Origin: Paraburkholderia sp. BCC1884
Lineage (GTDB): Bacteria; Pseudomonadota; Gammaproteobacteria; Burkholderiales; Burkholderiaceae
NCBI RefSeq assembly: GCF_900996225.1
Contig: NZ_CAAJGL010000011.1
Location: forward strand, 62,001-126,000
Length of the DNA stretch: 64,000 nucleotides
Reading direction: 5' to 3'
Shown in pieces: positions 7,671-16,642 of the stretch. A program made the translations under genes and the position numbers. The notes under the pieces were generated by a model. The model did not search any database and was not told the DNA's origin. It saw only the letters and a list, made by a program, of their open reading frames with translations. The stretch's first letter is position 1, and every line of letters starts with the position of its first letter.

Positions 7671-10598
7671 TCATTTACGGCCGTTCGCCCCGCGCAGACG
7701 CGCGGCGAATTGCCCACGTCCCGCGAAGTAGGTCTGCACGATCCGCGAGATCACGCCGTTCGAGCCCGGCAACTGGGGCATCGCATCGAACTGCGGCAGC
7801 GTGTGGCGCGCGTCCGCTTCAGCCGGATAGAGGCGCACGCGCACGTCGTACCAGGCGGCCTGACCCGTTACCGGATCGGAGTTCGACACGCGTGACGTTG
7901 CACCGTCGCCGTGGTCGATGGGCAGTTCGTCGGTAATCACGTGGTTCAGCAGGAAGCCGCGCTGCGATTCGTTTGCGTCCGGACCCAGGTTCCAGGCACC
8001 CGACGCCTTGCCGATCGCGTTCCACGTCCACACCGTGCCCGGCTCGACCGCCTCGCTGAAGCGCGCCATGCAGCGCACGCGGCCCCACTGCGATTCGGCG
8101 TAGATCCAGCTGCCGTCGGTGATGCCGTTCTCGGCCGCCATCAACGGATTCATGTACAGATAGTTCTCGCCGTGAATCTGGCGCAACCAGGCGTTTTGCG
8201 AGTCCCACGAGTGGTACATCGCCATCGGCCGTTGCGTAACGGCGGCTAGCGGATAGCGGGCGAGGTCCGTGGCCGCGCTTTCGAGCGGCGCATACCAGAA
8301 CGGCAGGGGATCGAAATACGTTTCCACGCGCGCACGCAGATGGTCCGGCGGCTGCCGGCCGCTCGTGCGGCCCTGCGCGGCGAGCCTGAACTTCTGCATG
8401 ACGTCGGAGTAAAGCTGGATCAGGATCGGCTCGTTGAACTTGCGAAAGCCTTTTTTCACGGCCCAGTCGAGATACGGCCCGTTGCAGTTGCGCATGTACT
8501 GCATGTCTTCGGGCAACGGGTAATGGAACACGCAATTGTTCTTCGCGTACTGCTCCCATTGCCGCGGATTCGGTTCGCCGACCAGTGCCTTGTCGCCATC
8601 CTTGCCGCGCCAGCCGATCAGAAAGCCCACGCCCGAATCCGGCGTGGTCGTGAAATTGACGACGAAGTCGGGATAGTCGCGAAAGCGCCGCGCGCCCTCG
8701 GCAGTGGTGAAGGCCGGAAACTTCAGCCGTGAAGCGAGTTCGATCAGCACTTCCTGGAACGGCTTGCACTCGCCCGTGGGCGGCACCACCGGCACGCGCA
8801 CCGAATCCACCGGGCCGTCGAATTCGGAGATCGGCCGGTCGAGCATCGACATCGCGTCGTGTCGTTCGAGATACGTCGTGTCCGGCAAGATGAGATCGGC
8901 AAACGCGGTCATCTCCGACTGGAACGCGTCGCACACCACCAGAAAGGGAATCTTGTACTCGCCGTCGGCATGCTTGTCGGCGAGCATCTCGCGCACTTTC
9001 ATCGTATTCATCGACGAATTCCACGCCATGTTGGCCATGAAGATCATCAAGGTGTCGATCGGATACGGGTCGCCGCGCCATGCATTCGTAATCACGCTAT
9101 GCATCACGCCATGCACGGCGAGCGGATATTCCCAGGAGAAGGCCTTGTCGATCCGCACCGGGCCGCCCTGTTCGTCGATGAACAGGTCCTCGGGCGCGGC
9201 AGGCCAGCCGAGCGGACCGGTAGCGAGCGGCGTATTCGGTTTGACCGCGTCGGGGCTGTTCGGCGGTTTTGCCGAGGGCGGCACGGCGCGCGGAAACGGC
9301 GACTTGTGACGAAACCCACCAGGACGGTCGATCGTGCCCAGCAACGACATCAGCACGGCCAGCGCGCGGATCGACTGGAAGCCGTTCGAATGCGCCGCAA
9401 GGCCGCGCATCGCGTGAAAGGCGACGGGGTTGCCGGTGACCGTTTCGTGCGTCTCGCCCCACGCATCGGTCCAGCGGATCGGCAGCGTGATGCGATGGTC
9501 GCGGCTCGTTTGAATCATTTCGCCCGCGAGTCGGCGGATCGTGTCGGCCGCAATGCCGGTGATCGCGGCGGCCCATTCGGGCGTGCAATCGCTCACACGT
9601 TCACGCAGCAAGGCGAACGACGGCGTGACCGGCGTGCCGTCCGCGAGCGTATAACGGCCGTCGAGCGCGGGTGTCACACCGGGCGCGTGATGCGGCACGG
9701 CGTGGCCGGTTTCGGCGTCCCACCAGAGATGATTCTGCGGGAACAGCGGATTGCCCGCCGGCCGCCCGGGATCGCGCACGAACAGACCGAAGTTCTCGCT
9801 GGCCTCATTCAGATCGACGAGTTCCGCGGCATTCGTATAACGCTGCACGAACTCGTGGTCCCACGCGTCGGCGGCAATCAGTTCGTGCAGGAACGCCATG
9901 AAGAGCGCGCCGTCGGTGCCGGGTTTGATGGGCACCCATTCGTCGGCGATCGCGGCATAGCCGGTGCGGATCGGATTGATGGCGATGAAGCGCCCACCCG
10001 CGCGCTTGAACTTCGAAATGGCGATCTTGAGCGGATTCGAATGATGGTCTTCCGCCGTGCCGATCATGAAGAACAGTTTGGCACTGTCCAGATCCGGGCC
10101 GCCGAATTCCCAGAACGAGCCGCCGATCGTATAGATCATGCCGGCCGCCATGTTGGACGAGCAAAAACCGCCGTGGGCCGCGTAGTTAGGCGTACCGAAC
10201 TGCTTGGCGAAGAGCCCCGTCAGCGCCTGCATCTGGTCGCGTCCGGTGAAGAGCGCGAATTTCTTCGGATCGGTGGCGCGTATCGTGGCGAGACGTTTCT
10301 CGAGCACGTCGAAGGCGTGCTCCCACGAGACCGGCTCGAACTGCGCGCTGCCGCGCTCCGCGCCGGCCTTACGCATCAAGGGCTGGGTCAGGCGCGCGGG
10401 CGAGTACTGCTTCATGATGCCCGAGGCACCCTTCGCGCAGATCACGCCCTGGTTGAGCGGATGGTCGGGATTGCCGTCGATATAGCGCACCTCGCCTTCG
10501 CGCAGATGCACGCGAATGCCGCAACGGCAGGCGCACATGTAGCAGGTGGTCGTCTTGATCTCGAGCCGTTCGTCCTGCGTGCGGGCGTGATGTTCCAT
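7671..10598 (-). CDS. soeA: molybdopterin subunit of cytoplasmic sulfite dehydrogenase (SoeA-like)
   Basis: A 975-residue member of the DMSO-reductase/formate-dehydrogenase molybdoenzyme family. An N-terminal [4Fe-4S] site is visible (C19-x2-C22-x3-C26 ... C54, in TTCYMCACRCG and GVICAKG). A candidate molybdenum ligand is Cys146 in HGGFCSSNM. Molybdopterin-guanine-dinucleotide-binding segments follow, and a C-terminal dinucleotide-binding domain contains NPLMAAENGITDGSW. There is no twin-arginine signal, so the enzyme should be cytoplasmic, which distinguishes SoeA from periplasmic sulfite dehydrogenases and DmsA. Position between comC and soeBC, downstream of suyAB (which release sulfite), supports sulfite as substrate. 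Thiosulfate/polysulfide or formate chemistry is the alternative if context is ignored. Confidence 0.78.
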   Translation of the reverse strand: MEHHARTQDERLEIKTTTCYMCACRCGIRVHLREGEVRYIDGNPDHPLNQGVICAKGASGIMKQYSPARLTQPLMRKAGAERGSAQFEPVSWEHAFDVLEKRLATIRATDPKKFALFTGRDQMQALTGLFAKQFGTPNYAAHGGFCSSNMAAGMIYTIGGSFWEFGGPDLDSAKLFFMIGTAEDHHSNPLKIAISKFKRAGGRFIAINPIRTGYAAIADEWVPIKPGTDGALFMAFLHELIAADAWDHEFVQRYTNAAELVDLNEASENFGLFVRDPGRPAGNPLFPQNHLWWDAETGHAVPHHAPGVTPALDGRYTLADGTPVTPSFALLRERVSDCTPEWAAAITGIAADTIRRLAGEMIQTSRDHRITLPIRWTDAWGETHETVTGNPVAFHAMRGLAAHSNGFQSIRALAVLMSLLGTIDRPGGFRHKSPFPRAVPPSAKPPNSPDAVKPNTPLATGPLGWPAAPEDLFIDEQGGPVRIDKAFSWEYPLAVHGVMHSVITNAWRGDPYPIDTLMIFMANMAWNSSMNTMKVREMLADKHADGEYKIPFLVVCDAFQSEMTAFADLILPDTTYLERHDAMSMLDRPISEFDGPVDSVRVPVVPPTGECKPFQEVLIELASRLKFPAFTTAEGARRFRDYPDFVVNFTTTPDSGVGFLIGWRGKDGDKALVGEPNPRQWEQYAKNNCVFHYPLPEDMQYMRNCNGPYLDWAVKKGFRKFNEPILIQLYSDVMQKFRLAAQGRTSGRQPPDHLRARVETYFDPLPFWYAPLESAATDLARYPLAAVTQRPMAMYHSWDSQNAWLRQIHGENYLYMNPLMAAENGITDGSWIYAESQWGRVRCMARFSEAVEPGTVWTWNAIGKASGAWNLGPDANESQRGFLLNHVITDELPIDHGDGATSRVSNSDPVTGQAAWYDVRVRLYPAEADARHTLPQFDAMPQLPGSNGVISRIVQTYFAGRGQFAARLRGANGRK

Positions 10599-10774
10599 GC
10601 GGTCTCCTCGCTACTTCGGTGGGTCGAAGCGTTGTGATGCGATACCGCCCATCCTATTCGCCACAGCCATACAAGGGAAATCGCGATTCGCGCGATGAAC
10701 TATCCGTGTGGCCGATAGTTTCGCTTTGGCTTTCAGCCGCTACGCCGACTCTCTTGTGCGTTCCTTATGGTTGG

Positions 10775-11773
10775 CTAACTGCGGCCTTCCAGTTGGGCGA
10801 TCAACGTGTCCGGAATTTCAACGCCTTCCTGTCGCGCCGTGTGCGCGAGTTGCTCCCTGCGATAGCCGGGCAGACGGACGTCGTCGTCCGCGAGCATCAT
10901 CTCGATCAGCATTTCCACGCGTGACAGGTAGGTTTCGTCGCCGGCGAGCGCGCCTGGATCGATCGCCCAGAACAGATGGCCGATGCGCGAACGCTCGCCC
11001 TCTTCGGTCAGGAACGAGCCGGCTTCGTAGCCAAAGTTCGCGCCGGTCAAGGCCGCCGCCAGCAACTCGACGATCAGCGCCAGCATCGCGCCCTTCGCGC
11101 CGCCGAACGGCAGCATCATGCCGTCGAGGGCGGCCTGGGCGTCGGTGGTCGGTACGCCGTCGCGGGTGGTGGCCCAGCCTTCGGGAATCGGTTTGCCGTC
11201 GCGTGCGGCCAGCGCGATCTTGCCGCGCGCGATCTGCGACAGCGCGAGGTCGATCACGAGCGGCTCGCCGTTGCGACGCGGGAATACGGCGGCGATCGGA
11301 TTCGTGCCGAACAGCGCGCGACGACCGCCCCATGCGGGCATCGCCGCCGGCGAGTTGCTGAAGGCGAGACCGACCAGGCCCGCCGTGCCGAGCGCAGCCA
11401 GATGTGCCGCGCCCACGCCGAAATGATGGCTGCGTTTTACCCCTGCTACCGCACTGCCGAATTGTTTCGTGCGCCCGGTGAGCGTCGCGATGGCAAGGTC
11501 GCAAGCGGGATAGGCCAGACCGTCCGCGCCGTCGATCAGCACCGCCGCGCCGCGATCCGAGACGACGTACGCTTGCGCCGCCGGGTCGACGCGACCGTTG
11601 CGCAACTGCGCGCAATACATCGGCAGACGCGACGCGCCGTGCGACGGCAGACCGCGCAGGTCCGCGTAGACGAGCGCGCGTGCAGTCGATTCAGCGGTCG
11701 ACGGCAACGCGCCCGCGCGGAGTAGTGAATCGATTGCAAGTGCGGTGAGCGCGTCGGGGGACAAGCGGGCCAT
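10775..11773 (-). CDS. comC: (R)-3-sulfolactate dehydrogenase (ComC-like, malate/L-lactate dehydrogenase family)
   Basis: A 332-residue NAD(P)-dependent oxidoreductase of the Ldh_2/malate-sulfolactate dehydrogenase fold. The catalytic-His region is LRGLPSHGASRLP (His45), a second conserved block is RSHHFGVGAAHLA, and the cofactor segment LFGTNPIAAVFPR is followed by PFGGAKGAML. ComC interconverts (R)-sulfolactate and sulfopyruvate, and with a second enzyme of opposite stereospecificity it epimerises sulfolactate for SuyAB. Family members also act on malate, lactate or ureidoglycolate, so the call depends on context: it is co-directional between the symporter and soeA, within the suyAB run. 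Confidence 0.75.
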   Translation of the reverse strand: MARLSPDALTALAIDSLLRAGALPSTAESTARALVYADLRGLPSHGASRLPMYCAQLRNGRVDPAAQAYVVSDRGAAVLIDGADGLAYPACDLAIATLTGRTKQFGSAVAGVKRSHHFGVGAAHLAALGTAGLVGLAFSNSPAAMPAWGGRRALFGTNPIAAVFPRRNGEPLVIDLALSQIARGKIALAARDGKPIPEGWATTRDGVPTTDAQAALDGMMLPFGGAKGAMLALIVELLAAALTGANFGYEAGSFLTEEGERSRIGHLFWAIDPGALAGDETYLSRVEMLIEMMLADDDVRLPGYRREQLAHTARQEGVEIPDTLIAQLEGRS

Positions 11774-11883
11774 CGGTCATTCCTTGAATTGGCTGGTATC
11801 GGTGCGGCACTGTAGCGGAATGTTTTCGAGCCGCAATTGCCGGGCTATTCAACGCGCCGCGGCACGTCAAAAACAGCCTGGTT

Positions 11884-13245
11884 TCAGCCGCCCTTACCCG
11901 CTGTCGAAGCCGCGGGCTGGAGCCGTTCTTCCAGACCCGGTTGCGGCTGACGCTGCGGCTTGTCATGCGTCTGCGGTGCCAGGGCCTGGTCCCGAACCTC
12001 GCGTGGCGCAGCGAGGAATTCACGCGCCGCGCGGGCATCGAACGCGCCCTCCCAGCGCGCGACCACCAGCGTCGCCACCACGTTGCCGATCATATTGGTC
12101 AGCGCGCGGATTTCATTGAGCACGCGATCGACGCCGAGAATCAGCGTGATACCCGCCACCGGAATGATGTTGTGCGTCGACAGCGTAGCCGTCAGCGCGA
12201 CCAGCGCCGCGCCTGCTACACCCGCACCGCCCTTCGACGTCAGCATCAGGATCGCCAGCAAACCCACCTGCTGCATCAGCGTCAGATGCGTATTGGTGGC
12301 CTGCGCGATGAAGAGCGAGGTCATCGTCAGATAAATGGCTGCACCATCGAGGTTGAACGAATAGCCGGTGGGCAGCACGAGCCCGACGATCGCGCGCGGG
12401 CAACCCATGCGTTCGAGCTTTTCCATCAGGCGCGGCAGCACGGATTCCGTGGTGGACGTGCCGAGCACGATCAGCAGCTCCTCGCGGAAGTAGCGCAGCA
12501 GCGGCCACAGCCCGACACCCGCCCAGCGCGCCGCCGCGCCGAGCACGATGGCGACGAACAGAATGCTGGTGATATAGAAGCAGAGGATCAGCAAGCCGAG
12601 TTGCTGCAAGGTGCCGATACCGTATTTGCCGACCGTGAACGCAATCGCGCCGAATGCGCCGAGCGGCGCGAGCCGCATGATCATCTCGACGATGCGCATG
12701 AGCGTGTCGCCGAATTGCTCGATACCGCGCATCAGCAGACGGCTGCGCTGCGACATGATCGACAGCGCGATGCCGAACAGCACCGAGAACAGCAGCACTT
12801 GCAGCAGATCGCCGCGCGCGAACGCACCCACCACCGAATTCGGCACGATCAGATCGAAGAAACTGGACGACGCCGCGTGCGCGTCCGCGACATAGTGCGA
12901 GACGGCGTGCGCGTCGAGCGTGGCGGGATCGATGTTCAACCCCGCGCCCGGATGCAGCACGTTCGCCACCACGAGACCGATCACGAGCGCGATGCTCGTC
13001 ACCACCTCGAAGTACAGCAATGTCTTGAAGCCGACGCGGCCCACCTGCTTCAGACTTTCCATGCGCGCGATGCCGACCGAGACGGTGCAGAAGATCACCA
13101 GCGTGATCAGCATCTTGATGAGACGGATGAAGGTGTCGCCGAGCGGTTTCATCTCCACGCCGAACGCGGGCGCGAAGTAACCGACGAGAATTCCGGCCGC
13201 AAGTCCGATCAGGACCTGCACGTAGAGATGTTTAAGCACGCGCAA
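11884..13245 (-). CDS. DctA-type dicarboxylate:cation symporter, candidate sulfolactate importer
   Basis: A DAACS-family (DctA/GltP) secondary transporter of about 453 residues. It shows the family hallmarks: re-entrant-loop sequence with the serine-rich TSTTESVLPRLMEKL, the TM7 region GYSFNLDGAAIYL, the second hairpin MLTSKGGAGVAGAALVAL and the binding-site helix ending DRVLNEIRALTNMIGN. A strong ribosome site (GGAGGAG) ends about 8 nt before TTG at 13245, favouring that start; an ATG at 13314 would add 23 residues of low-complexity leader. DctA normally carries malate, fumarate and succinate. Sitting between suyB and comC, it may carry the malate analogue sulfolactate or related sulfonates (inference). 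The C-terminal ~40 residues are Gln/Pro-rich. Confidence 0.8.
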   Translation of the reverse strand: MRVLKHLYVQVLIGLAAGILVGYFAPAFGVEMKPLGDTFIRLIKMLITLVIFCTVSVGIARMESLKQVGRVGFKTLLYFEVVTSIALVIGLVVANVLHPGAGLNIDPATLDAHAVSHYVADAHAASSSFFDLIVPNSVVGAFARGDLLQVLLFSVLFGIALSIMSQRSRLLMRGIEQFGDTLMRIVEMIMRLAPLGAFGAIAFTVGKYGIGTLQQLGLLILCFYITSILFVAIVLGAAARWAGVGLWPLLRYFREELLIVLGTSTTESVLPRLMEKLERMGCPRAIVGLVLPTGYSFNLDGAAIYLTMTSLFIAQATNTHLTLMQQVGLLAILMLTSKGGAGVAGAALVALTATLSTHNIIPVAGITLILGVDRVLNEIRALTNMIGNVVATLVVARWEGAFDARAAREFLAAPREVRDQALAPQTHDKPQRQPQPGLEERLQPAASTAGKGG

Positions 13246-13410
13246 GATGGTGTCTCCTCCACTCGCTGCCGCCAGGTGTGGGGCCGGCGCCGTAGCGGCA
13301 TGGCTTGCCGGCACGGGCGGCGTCGCGGCCGTTCTCCGTGCCGGCGCGCGCCGGAAATTGGGGGTCCACTGCGATCTTACCCGGCAACCGTGATTGCCGG
13401 GTCGCCGAAA

Positions 13411-14586
13411 TCAGGCGCTTTCGAACAGGCGTGTCAGCACGAACTCGCGATGGCCGAGCGCTTCGGCCGCGGTGAAGCGGCCGTTGATCGTCGCCATCAT
13501 GCATTCGAGCAACTTGTCGCCGCTCTGGTCGAGGTTCTGCTCGCGTTGCAGGATGCCGGTCACGTCCACGTCGATATGCTCGCCCATGGTGCGCACCGTG
13601 CGCGGATTTGCGCAGATCTTGATGACCGGCACGATCGGATTGCCGATCACGTTGCCCTGGCCCGTCGGGAAGAAATGCACCGCGAAGCCCGAGGCCGCGC
13701 ACAGGGTCACCATCTCCGCGGCCGCCGACGACGAATCCATGAACCACAGTCCGGCGTGGGTCGGCTCCTCGGCTTTGTCCAGCACACCGTCGACCATGCA
13801 CTTCTTGCCGATCTTCTGGATATTGCCGAGCGCTTTTTCTTCGATGGTCGTGAGACCGCCCGCGATGTTGCCCTTGGTCGGTTGCGACTCGGAGAGGTCG
13901 TCGGTTTTCCAGCGGTTGATCATGTCCTGATAGCGGTCGAACATGAACTGGAAGCGCTCGCGCACACCGTCGTTCGAGCAGCGCGCGGCCACGATCTGCT
14001 CGCCGCCGGTCAGCTCCGAGGTCTCGCCGAATACCAGCGTGGTGCCGAGTCCGTAGAGTTTGTCGAACGCATTGCCGACGGTCGGATTCGCGCCGCAGCC
14101 CGAGGTGGTGTCCGACTCGCCGCACTTGGTGGACACCCACAACTCGGAGATCGGACATTCCTCGCGATCCAGCGAGGTGGCGTACTGCACCATTTCCTTC
14201 GCCGCCTTCGAGGCCCGCATGATGGTGTCGTGGTCGCCATGCAGTTCGATGCCGAAGCCCATCACCGGCTTGCCGGTCCTGGCAATGCCGTCCACCACGC
14301 GTTTGGTCCAGCCTTCCTCGATGCCGATCACCACCACCGCCGCGACGTTTGGATTGCTGCCCGCGCCGATCAGCGTGCGGAAATGCAGGTCGAGGTCGGC
14401 GCCGAACTGCAGCCGTCCATACGGATGCGGCAGCGCCATGGTGCCTTTGATGTTGTTTTCGACGGCTAGCGCCGCAGCGTTCGACAGATCGTCGACCGGC
14501 AGGATGATCACGTGGTTGCGTACGCCCACGCGGCCATTGTCGCGACGATAGCCGCGGAAAATCGTATCCAGGTCAATCACGCTCAT
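13411..14586 (-). CDS. suyB: (2R)-sulfolactate sulfo-lyase, large (beta) subunit
   Basis: A 391-residue protein of the UxaA/altronate-dehydratase large-subunit family. It opens [20 protein letters not shown] and carries conserved Cys-containing blocks that may bind an iron(-sulfur) centre: [20 protein letters not shown] and [19 protein letters not shown]. Together with SuyA it desulfonates 3-sulfolactate to pyruvate and sulfite in the cytoplasm. Separate small and large genes in the order suyA-suyB, rather than a fused altronate dehydratase, fit SuyAB. The neighbours (comC, soeABC) supply the substrate-epimerising and sulfite-disposing steps. A start at 14586 follows GAGAGAGAC. Altronate or another hydroxyacid dehydratase is the less likely alternative. 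Confidence 0.85.
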   Translation of the reverse strand: MSVIDLDTIFRGYRRDNGRVGVRNHVIILPVDDLSNAAALAVENNIKGTMALPHPYGRLQFGADLDLHFRTLIGAGSNPNVAAVVVIGIEEGWTKRVVDGIARTGKPVMGFGIELHGDHDTIMRASKAAKEMVQYATSLDREECPISELWVSTKCGESDTTSGCGANPTVGNAFDKLYGLGTTLVFGETSELTGGEQIVAARCSNDGVRERFQFMFDRYQDMINRWKTDDLSESQPTKGNIAGGLTTIEEKALGNIQKIGKKCMVDGVLDKAEEPTHAGLWFMDSSSAAAEMVTLCAASGFAVHFFPTGQGNVIGNPIVPVIKICANPRTVRTMGEHIDVDVTGILQREQNLDQSGDKLLECMMATINGRFTAAEALGHREFVLTRLFESA

Positions 14587-14698
14587 GGTGTCTCTCTCGT
14601 TCGATGGGTGCGGTTCGGTTCCGCGCAATCCAGGCGCGCGCCGCTTTTGCGCGACGCAGCACGCCGGCCGCGGAATGGTCGGATCGACGTGAAGCGGC

Positions 14699-15043
14699 TT
14701 ACCAGCGCTTCGTCTTGATGTTGTGCACGTGGGCGTGCTCGCCGGCCGTGATCGGCGCGACCACCTTGCCGATATCCACGCCGTACTTGAACACCGTGTC
14801 GCCCACGGCCATGTCCTTGAGCGCCACCTTGTGACCAATCGGAATGTCCTGTCTGGCCGGGAACGTGACGATCTCGTCGTCGTCCATGATCCACGCATTC
14901 AGTTGCGTGCCGGCCTTGATGCCCTCGACGACCGCCACACCGACTGTGTCCTTCGCCTCGTGCAACACGATGTGAATCGTCTTGCGTTCGGGCGACGTGC
15001 CCGCCGCCGCGGTGCCGTTGATGTCTGCCGTGGGATTGCTCAT
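14699..15043 (-). CDS. suyA: (2R)-sulfolactate sulfo-lyase, small (alpha) subunit
   Basis: A 114-residue SAF-domain protein, the small partner of the UxaA/SuyB family. The core runs from [19 protein letters not shown] through a polar middle to the conserved end [20 protein letters not shown], the usual signature of altronate/sulfolactate lyase small subunits. It would form the heteromeric sulfolactate sulfo-lyase with SuyB, encoded 112 bp downstream. It is the first gene of the leftward run suyA-suyB-symporter-comC-soeABC. A good sigma-70 promoter lies about 80-105 bp upstream. ATG at 15043 was selected because an in-frame upstream extension has no family resemblance. Confidence 0.87.
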   Translation of the reverse strand: MSNPTADINGTAAAGTSPERKTIHIVLHEAKDTVGVAVVEGIKAGTQLNAWIMDDDEIVTFPARQDIPIGHKVALKDMAVGDTVFKYGVDIGKVVAPITAGEHAHVHNIKTKRW

Positions 15044-15119
15044 TCGCGTCTCCGTTCGTGTGTTGGATGCGGTGTCGTGCCGCCGGGGCAGCGCTAACGC
15101 AACGCGCTGCTGTGAATCG

Positions 15120-15148
15120 ATAGTAGGTTGCCGATCGACGGATGTCAA
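15120..15148 (-). promoter_or_regulatory. sigma-70-type promoter of the suyAB-soeABC run
   Basis: On the minus strand TTGACA (15148-15143) is followed by exactly 17 bp and TACTAT (15125-15120). The predicted start near 15113 leaves a leader of about 70 nt before suyA. This is close to consensus, so regulation probably depends on the operator-like element just upstream of the -35 box and/or the nearby regulators. Confidence 0.7.
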
Positions 15149-15153
15149 CTAGG

Positions 15154-15174
15154 TCATCTATATGTGTTGGATGA
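15154..15174. promoter_or_regulatory. operator-like element, suyA promoter side
   Basis: A 21-bp sequence with half-sites TCATCTA and GGATGA separated by 8 bp. Aligned without gaps it matches the perfect inverted repeat between the SDH-like operon and gntR (24187-24207) at 17 of 21 positions. It is centred about 51 bp upstream of the predicted suyA start, a position more typical of an activator or of one site in a repression loop. The GntR/HutC regulator at 24284 is the best candidate ligand (inference). Confidence 0.6.
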
Positions 15175-15235
15175 GTGTTTTCCAGTAGACGACGGTTGTT
15201 CACGTGCCGGCTGGAGATGCCGCGTTTCTCCCAGA

Positions 15236-15264
15236 TTGCTTTCAACGGAATCATCGCCTAGACT
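15236..15264 (+). promoter_or_regulatory. possible promoter toward the ABC transporter genes
   Basis: TTGCTT (15236-15241), a 17-bp spacer and TAGACT (15259-15264) form a moderate sigma-70-like promoter directed at the ABC operon, with a predicted start around 15271. The leader would be long (about 350 nt). The second operator-like copy covers the predicted start. Confidence 0.4.
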
Positions 15265-15270
15265 TCGAAC

Positions 15271-15286
15271 TCATACAGATGACCTA
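15271..15286. promoter_or_regulatory. second operator-like element, inverted copy
   Basis: TCATACAGATGACCTA. Its reverse complement matches 15149-15163 at 14 of 15 positions (TAGGTCATCT-x-TATG). The two copies are in inverted orientation about 107 bp apart in the divergent suyA/ABC promoter region. This one falls at about +1 to +16 of the predicted ABC promoter, a repression-type position. Confidence 0.5.
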
Positions 15287-15400
15287 AATAACACGGGTCA
15301 CGTCGAAGCAGCGCGGGACGGCGCTCGATGCACTAGAAAAAGCTGAACGCATGCCGGCACCAGTGCGCACACGACGCACCACCGGCCACTGGAGACACGC

Positions 15401-15535
15401 ATGATGCTTACCCCTCTTTACCCGCCTTCGGCGTGCGTCGCACACGCTTCGCCTGTCGTGACGTTCGCCACGTCGAGCGCGCGTTCATTCCGTTCATTCG
15501 CAAAACGCGACTGGCCAGCCACGCTCCGGCAATAA
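15401..15535 (+). CDS. possible 44-residue leader ORF
   Basis: A short frame beginning ATGATG at 15401, preceded by GGAG about 7 nt upstream, encodes a 44-residue peptide (MMLTPLYPPSACV...) and stops 86 bp before the ABC binding-protein gene. No family is recognised and there is no membrane segment. It lies in the long predicted leader of the ABC operon, so it could be a leader peptide or chance. The interval 15287-15621 holds nothing else recognised. Confidence 0.2.
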   Translation: MMLTPLYPPSACVAHASPVVTFATSSARSFRSFAKRDWPATLRQ

Positions 15536-15621
15536 GCGCCGACGCGCTCGCGTTTCGACTCCACAGGATTTCTCCCCGCGCGCGCCTCGCCGGCGCTCCA
15601 CAACCATAGGGTGTGCCAGCA

Positions 15622-16641
15622 ATGAACGTGAAGAGACTGTTTCGAACGATCGGGGTGGGTTGCGTGTTGTCTTGCATGCTGGCGGCCGGCGCCGCGCGGG
15701 CCGAGTTGAGCGAAGTGAAAATCGCCCGCCAATACGGCGTCAGCTATTTGCCGCTGATGATCATGCAGGACCAGAAACTCTTCGAGAAACACGCGGCGCA
15801 GTTGGGCATCAAGGATCTGAAGGTGTCGTGGGTGGAGTTCGCGGGTGGCAACGTCATGAACGACGCGCTGCTCTCCAATTCGTTGCAGATCGCCTCGGGC
15901 GGCGTAGCGCCGCTGGTCCTGCTTTGGTCGCGCACGAAAGGCACGTCGGTCGAGGTCAAGGCGCTGTCCGCGATCAATTCCATGCCGCTGTTGCTCAACA
16001 CGACGAACGCCAAGGTAAAAACCGTGAAGGATTTCACCGGCCAGGACAAGATCGCCTTGCCGGCCGCCAAAGTTTCGATCCAGGCAATCACCCTGCAGAT
16101 GGCCGCGGAAAAAGCGTTCGGCTCGGGTAATCAAGGACAGCTCGACAAATACACCGTCTCGCTCTCCCACCCCGATGCACAGCAGGCTTTGCTCTCCGGC
16201 AGCAGCGAGGTCACCGCGCACTTCGGTTCGCCGCCGTTCCAGGAGCAGGAACTGCAGAAGCCGAACGTGCATACCGTGCTCAATTCGTATGACGTGCTGG
16301 GCGGCAAGTCGAGCTTCAATCTGGTGTGGTGCACCACGCAGTTCTATCAGCAGAATCCGAAGCTGACGAAAGCCTTCATGGATGCCCTCGATGAATCCGA
16401 AGCCTGGATCAACAAGGACAAACACGCGGCCGCCATGGCCTACCTGCGCATCTCGAAGGAAAAGAGCACCGTGGACGAAGTGGAGAAAATGATTTCCTCG
16501 CCTGACGTGTCGTTCACCACGGTCCCGCAGAACACCATCAAATACGCCGACTTCATGGCGCGCACCGGCCTCATCAAGGCGAAGCCGGTTTCGTGGAAGG
16601 ACATGTTCTTCCCCACCGCTCAATCTTTGCAAGGAAGCTGA
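15622..16641 (+). CDS. ABC transporter periplasmic substrate-binding protein, NitT/TauT (SsuA/TauA-like) family
   Basis: A 339-residue protein with a Sec signal (MNVKRLF, hydrophobic VGCVLSCMLAAGA, cleavage probably near ARA|ELS). The mature part is of the NMT1/THI5-like type: early VKIARQYGVSYLPLMIMQD, then GGNVMNDALLSNSLQIASGG, then SWKDMFFP near the end. This family binds taurine, alkanesulfonates, aromatic carboxylates and similar anions. It is the first gene of an importer operon with the ATPase gene 1 bp away. ATG at 15622 was chosen over GTG at 15613, three codons earlier. Divergence from suyAB suggests a sulfonate ligand, which is an inference. Confidence 0.82.
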   Translation: MNVKRLFRTIGVGCVLSCMLAAGAARAELSEVKIARQYGVSYLPLMIMQDQKLFEKHAAQLGIKDLKVSWVEFAGGNVMNDALLSNSLQIASGGVAPLVLLWSRTKGTSVEVKALSAINSMPLLLNTTNAKVKTVKDFTGQDKIALPAAKVSIQAITLQMAAEKAFGSGNQGQLDKYTVSLSHPDAQQALLSGSSEVTAHFGSPPFQEQELQKPNVHTVLNSYDVLGGKSSFNLVWCTTQFYQQNPKLTKAFMDALDESEAWINKDKHAAAMAYLRISKEKSTVDEVEKMISSPDVSFTTVPQNTIKYADFMARTGLIKAKPVSWKDMFFPTAQSLQGS

Positions 16642-16642
16642 C

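Noticed and set aside
11941-14469. Very long open frame on the plus strand through the symporter and suyB genes
   Set aside because: It is an antisense by-product of high GC and codon bias; the minus-strand frames carry clear family motifs.
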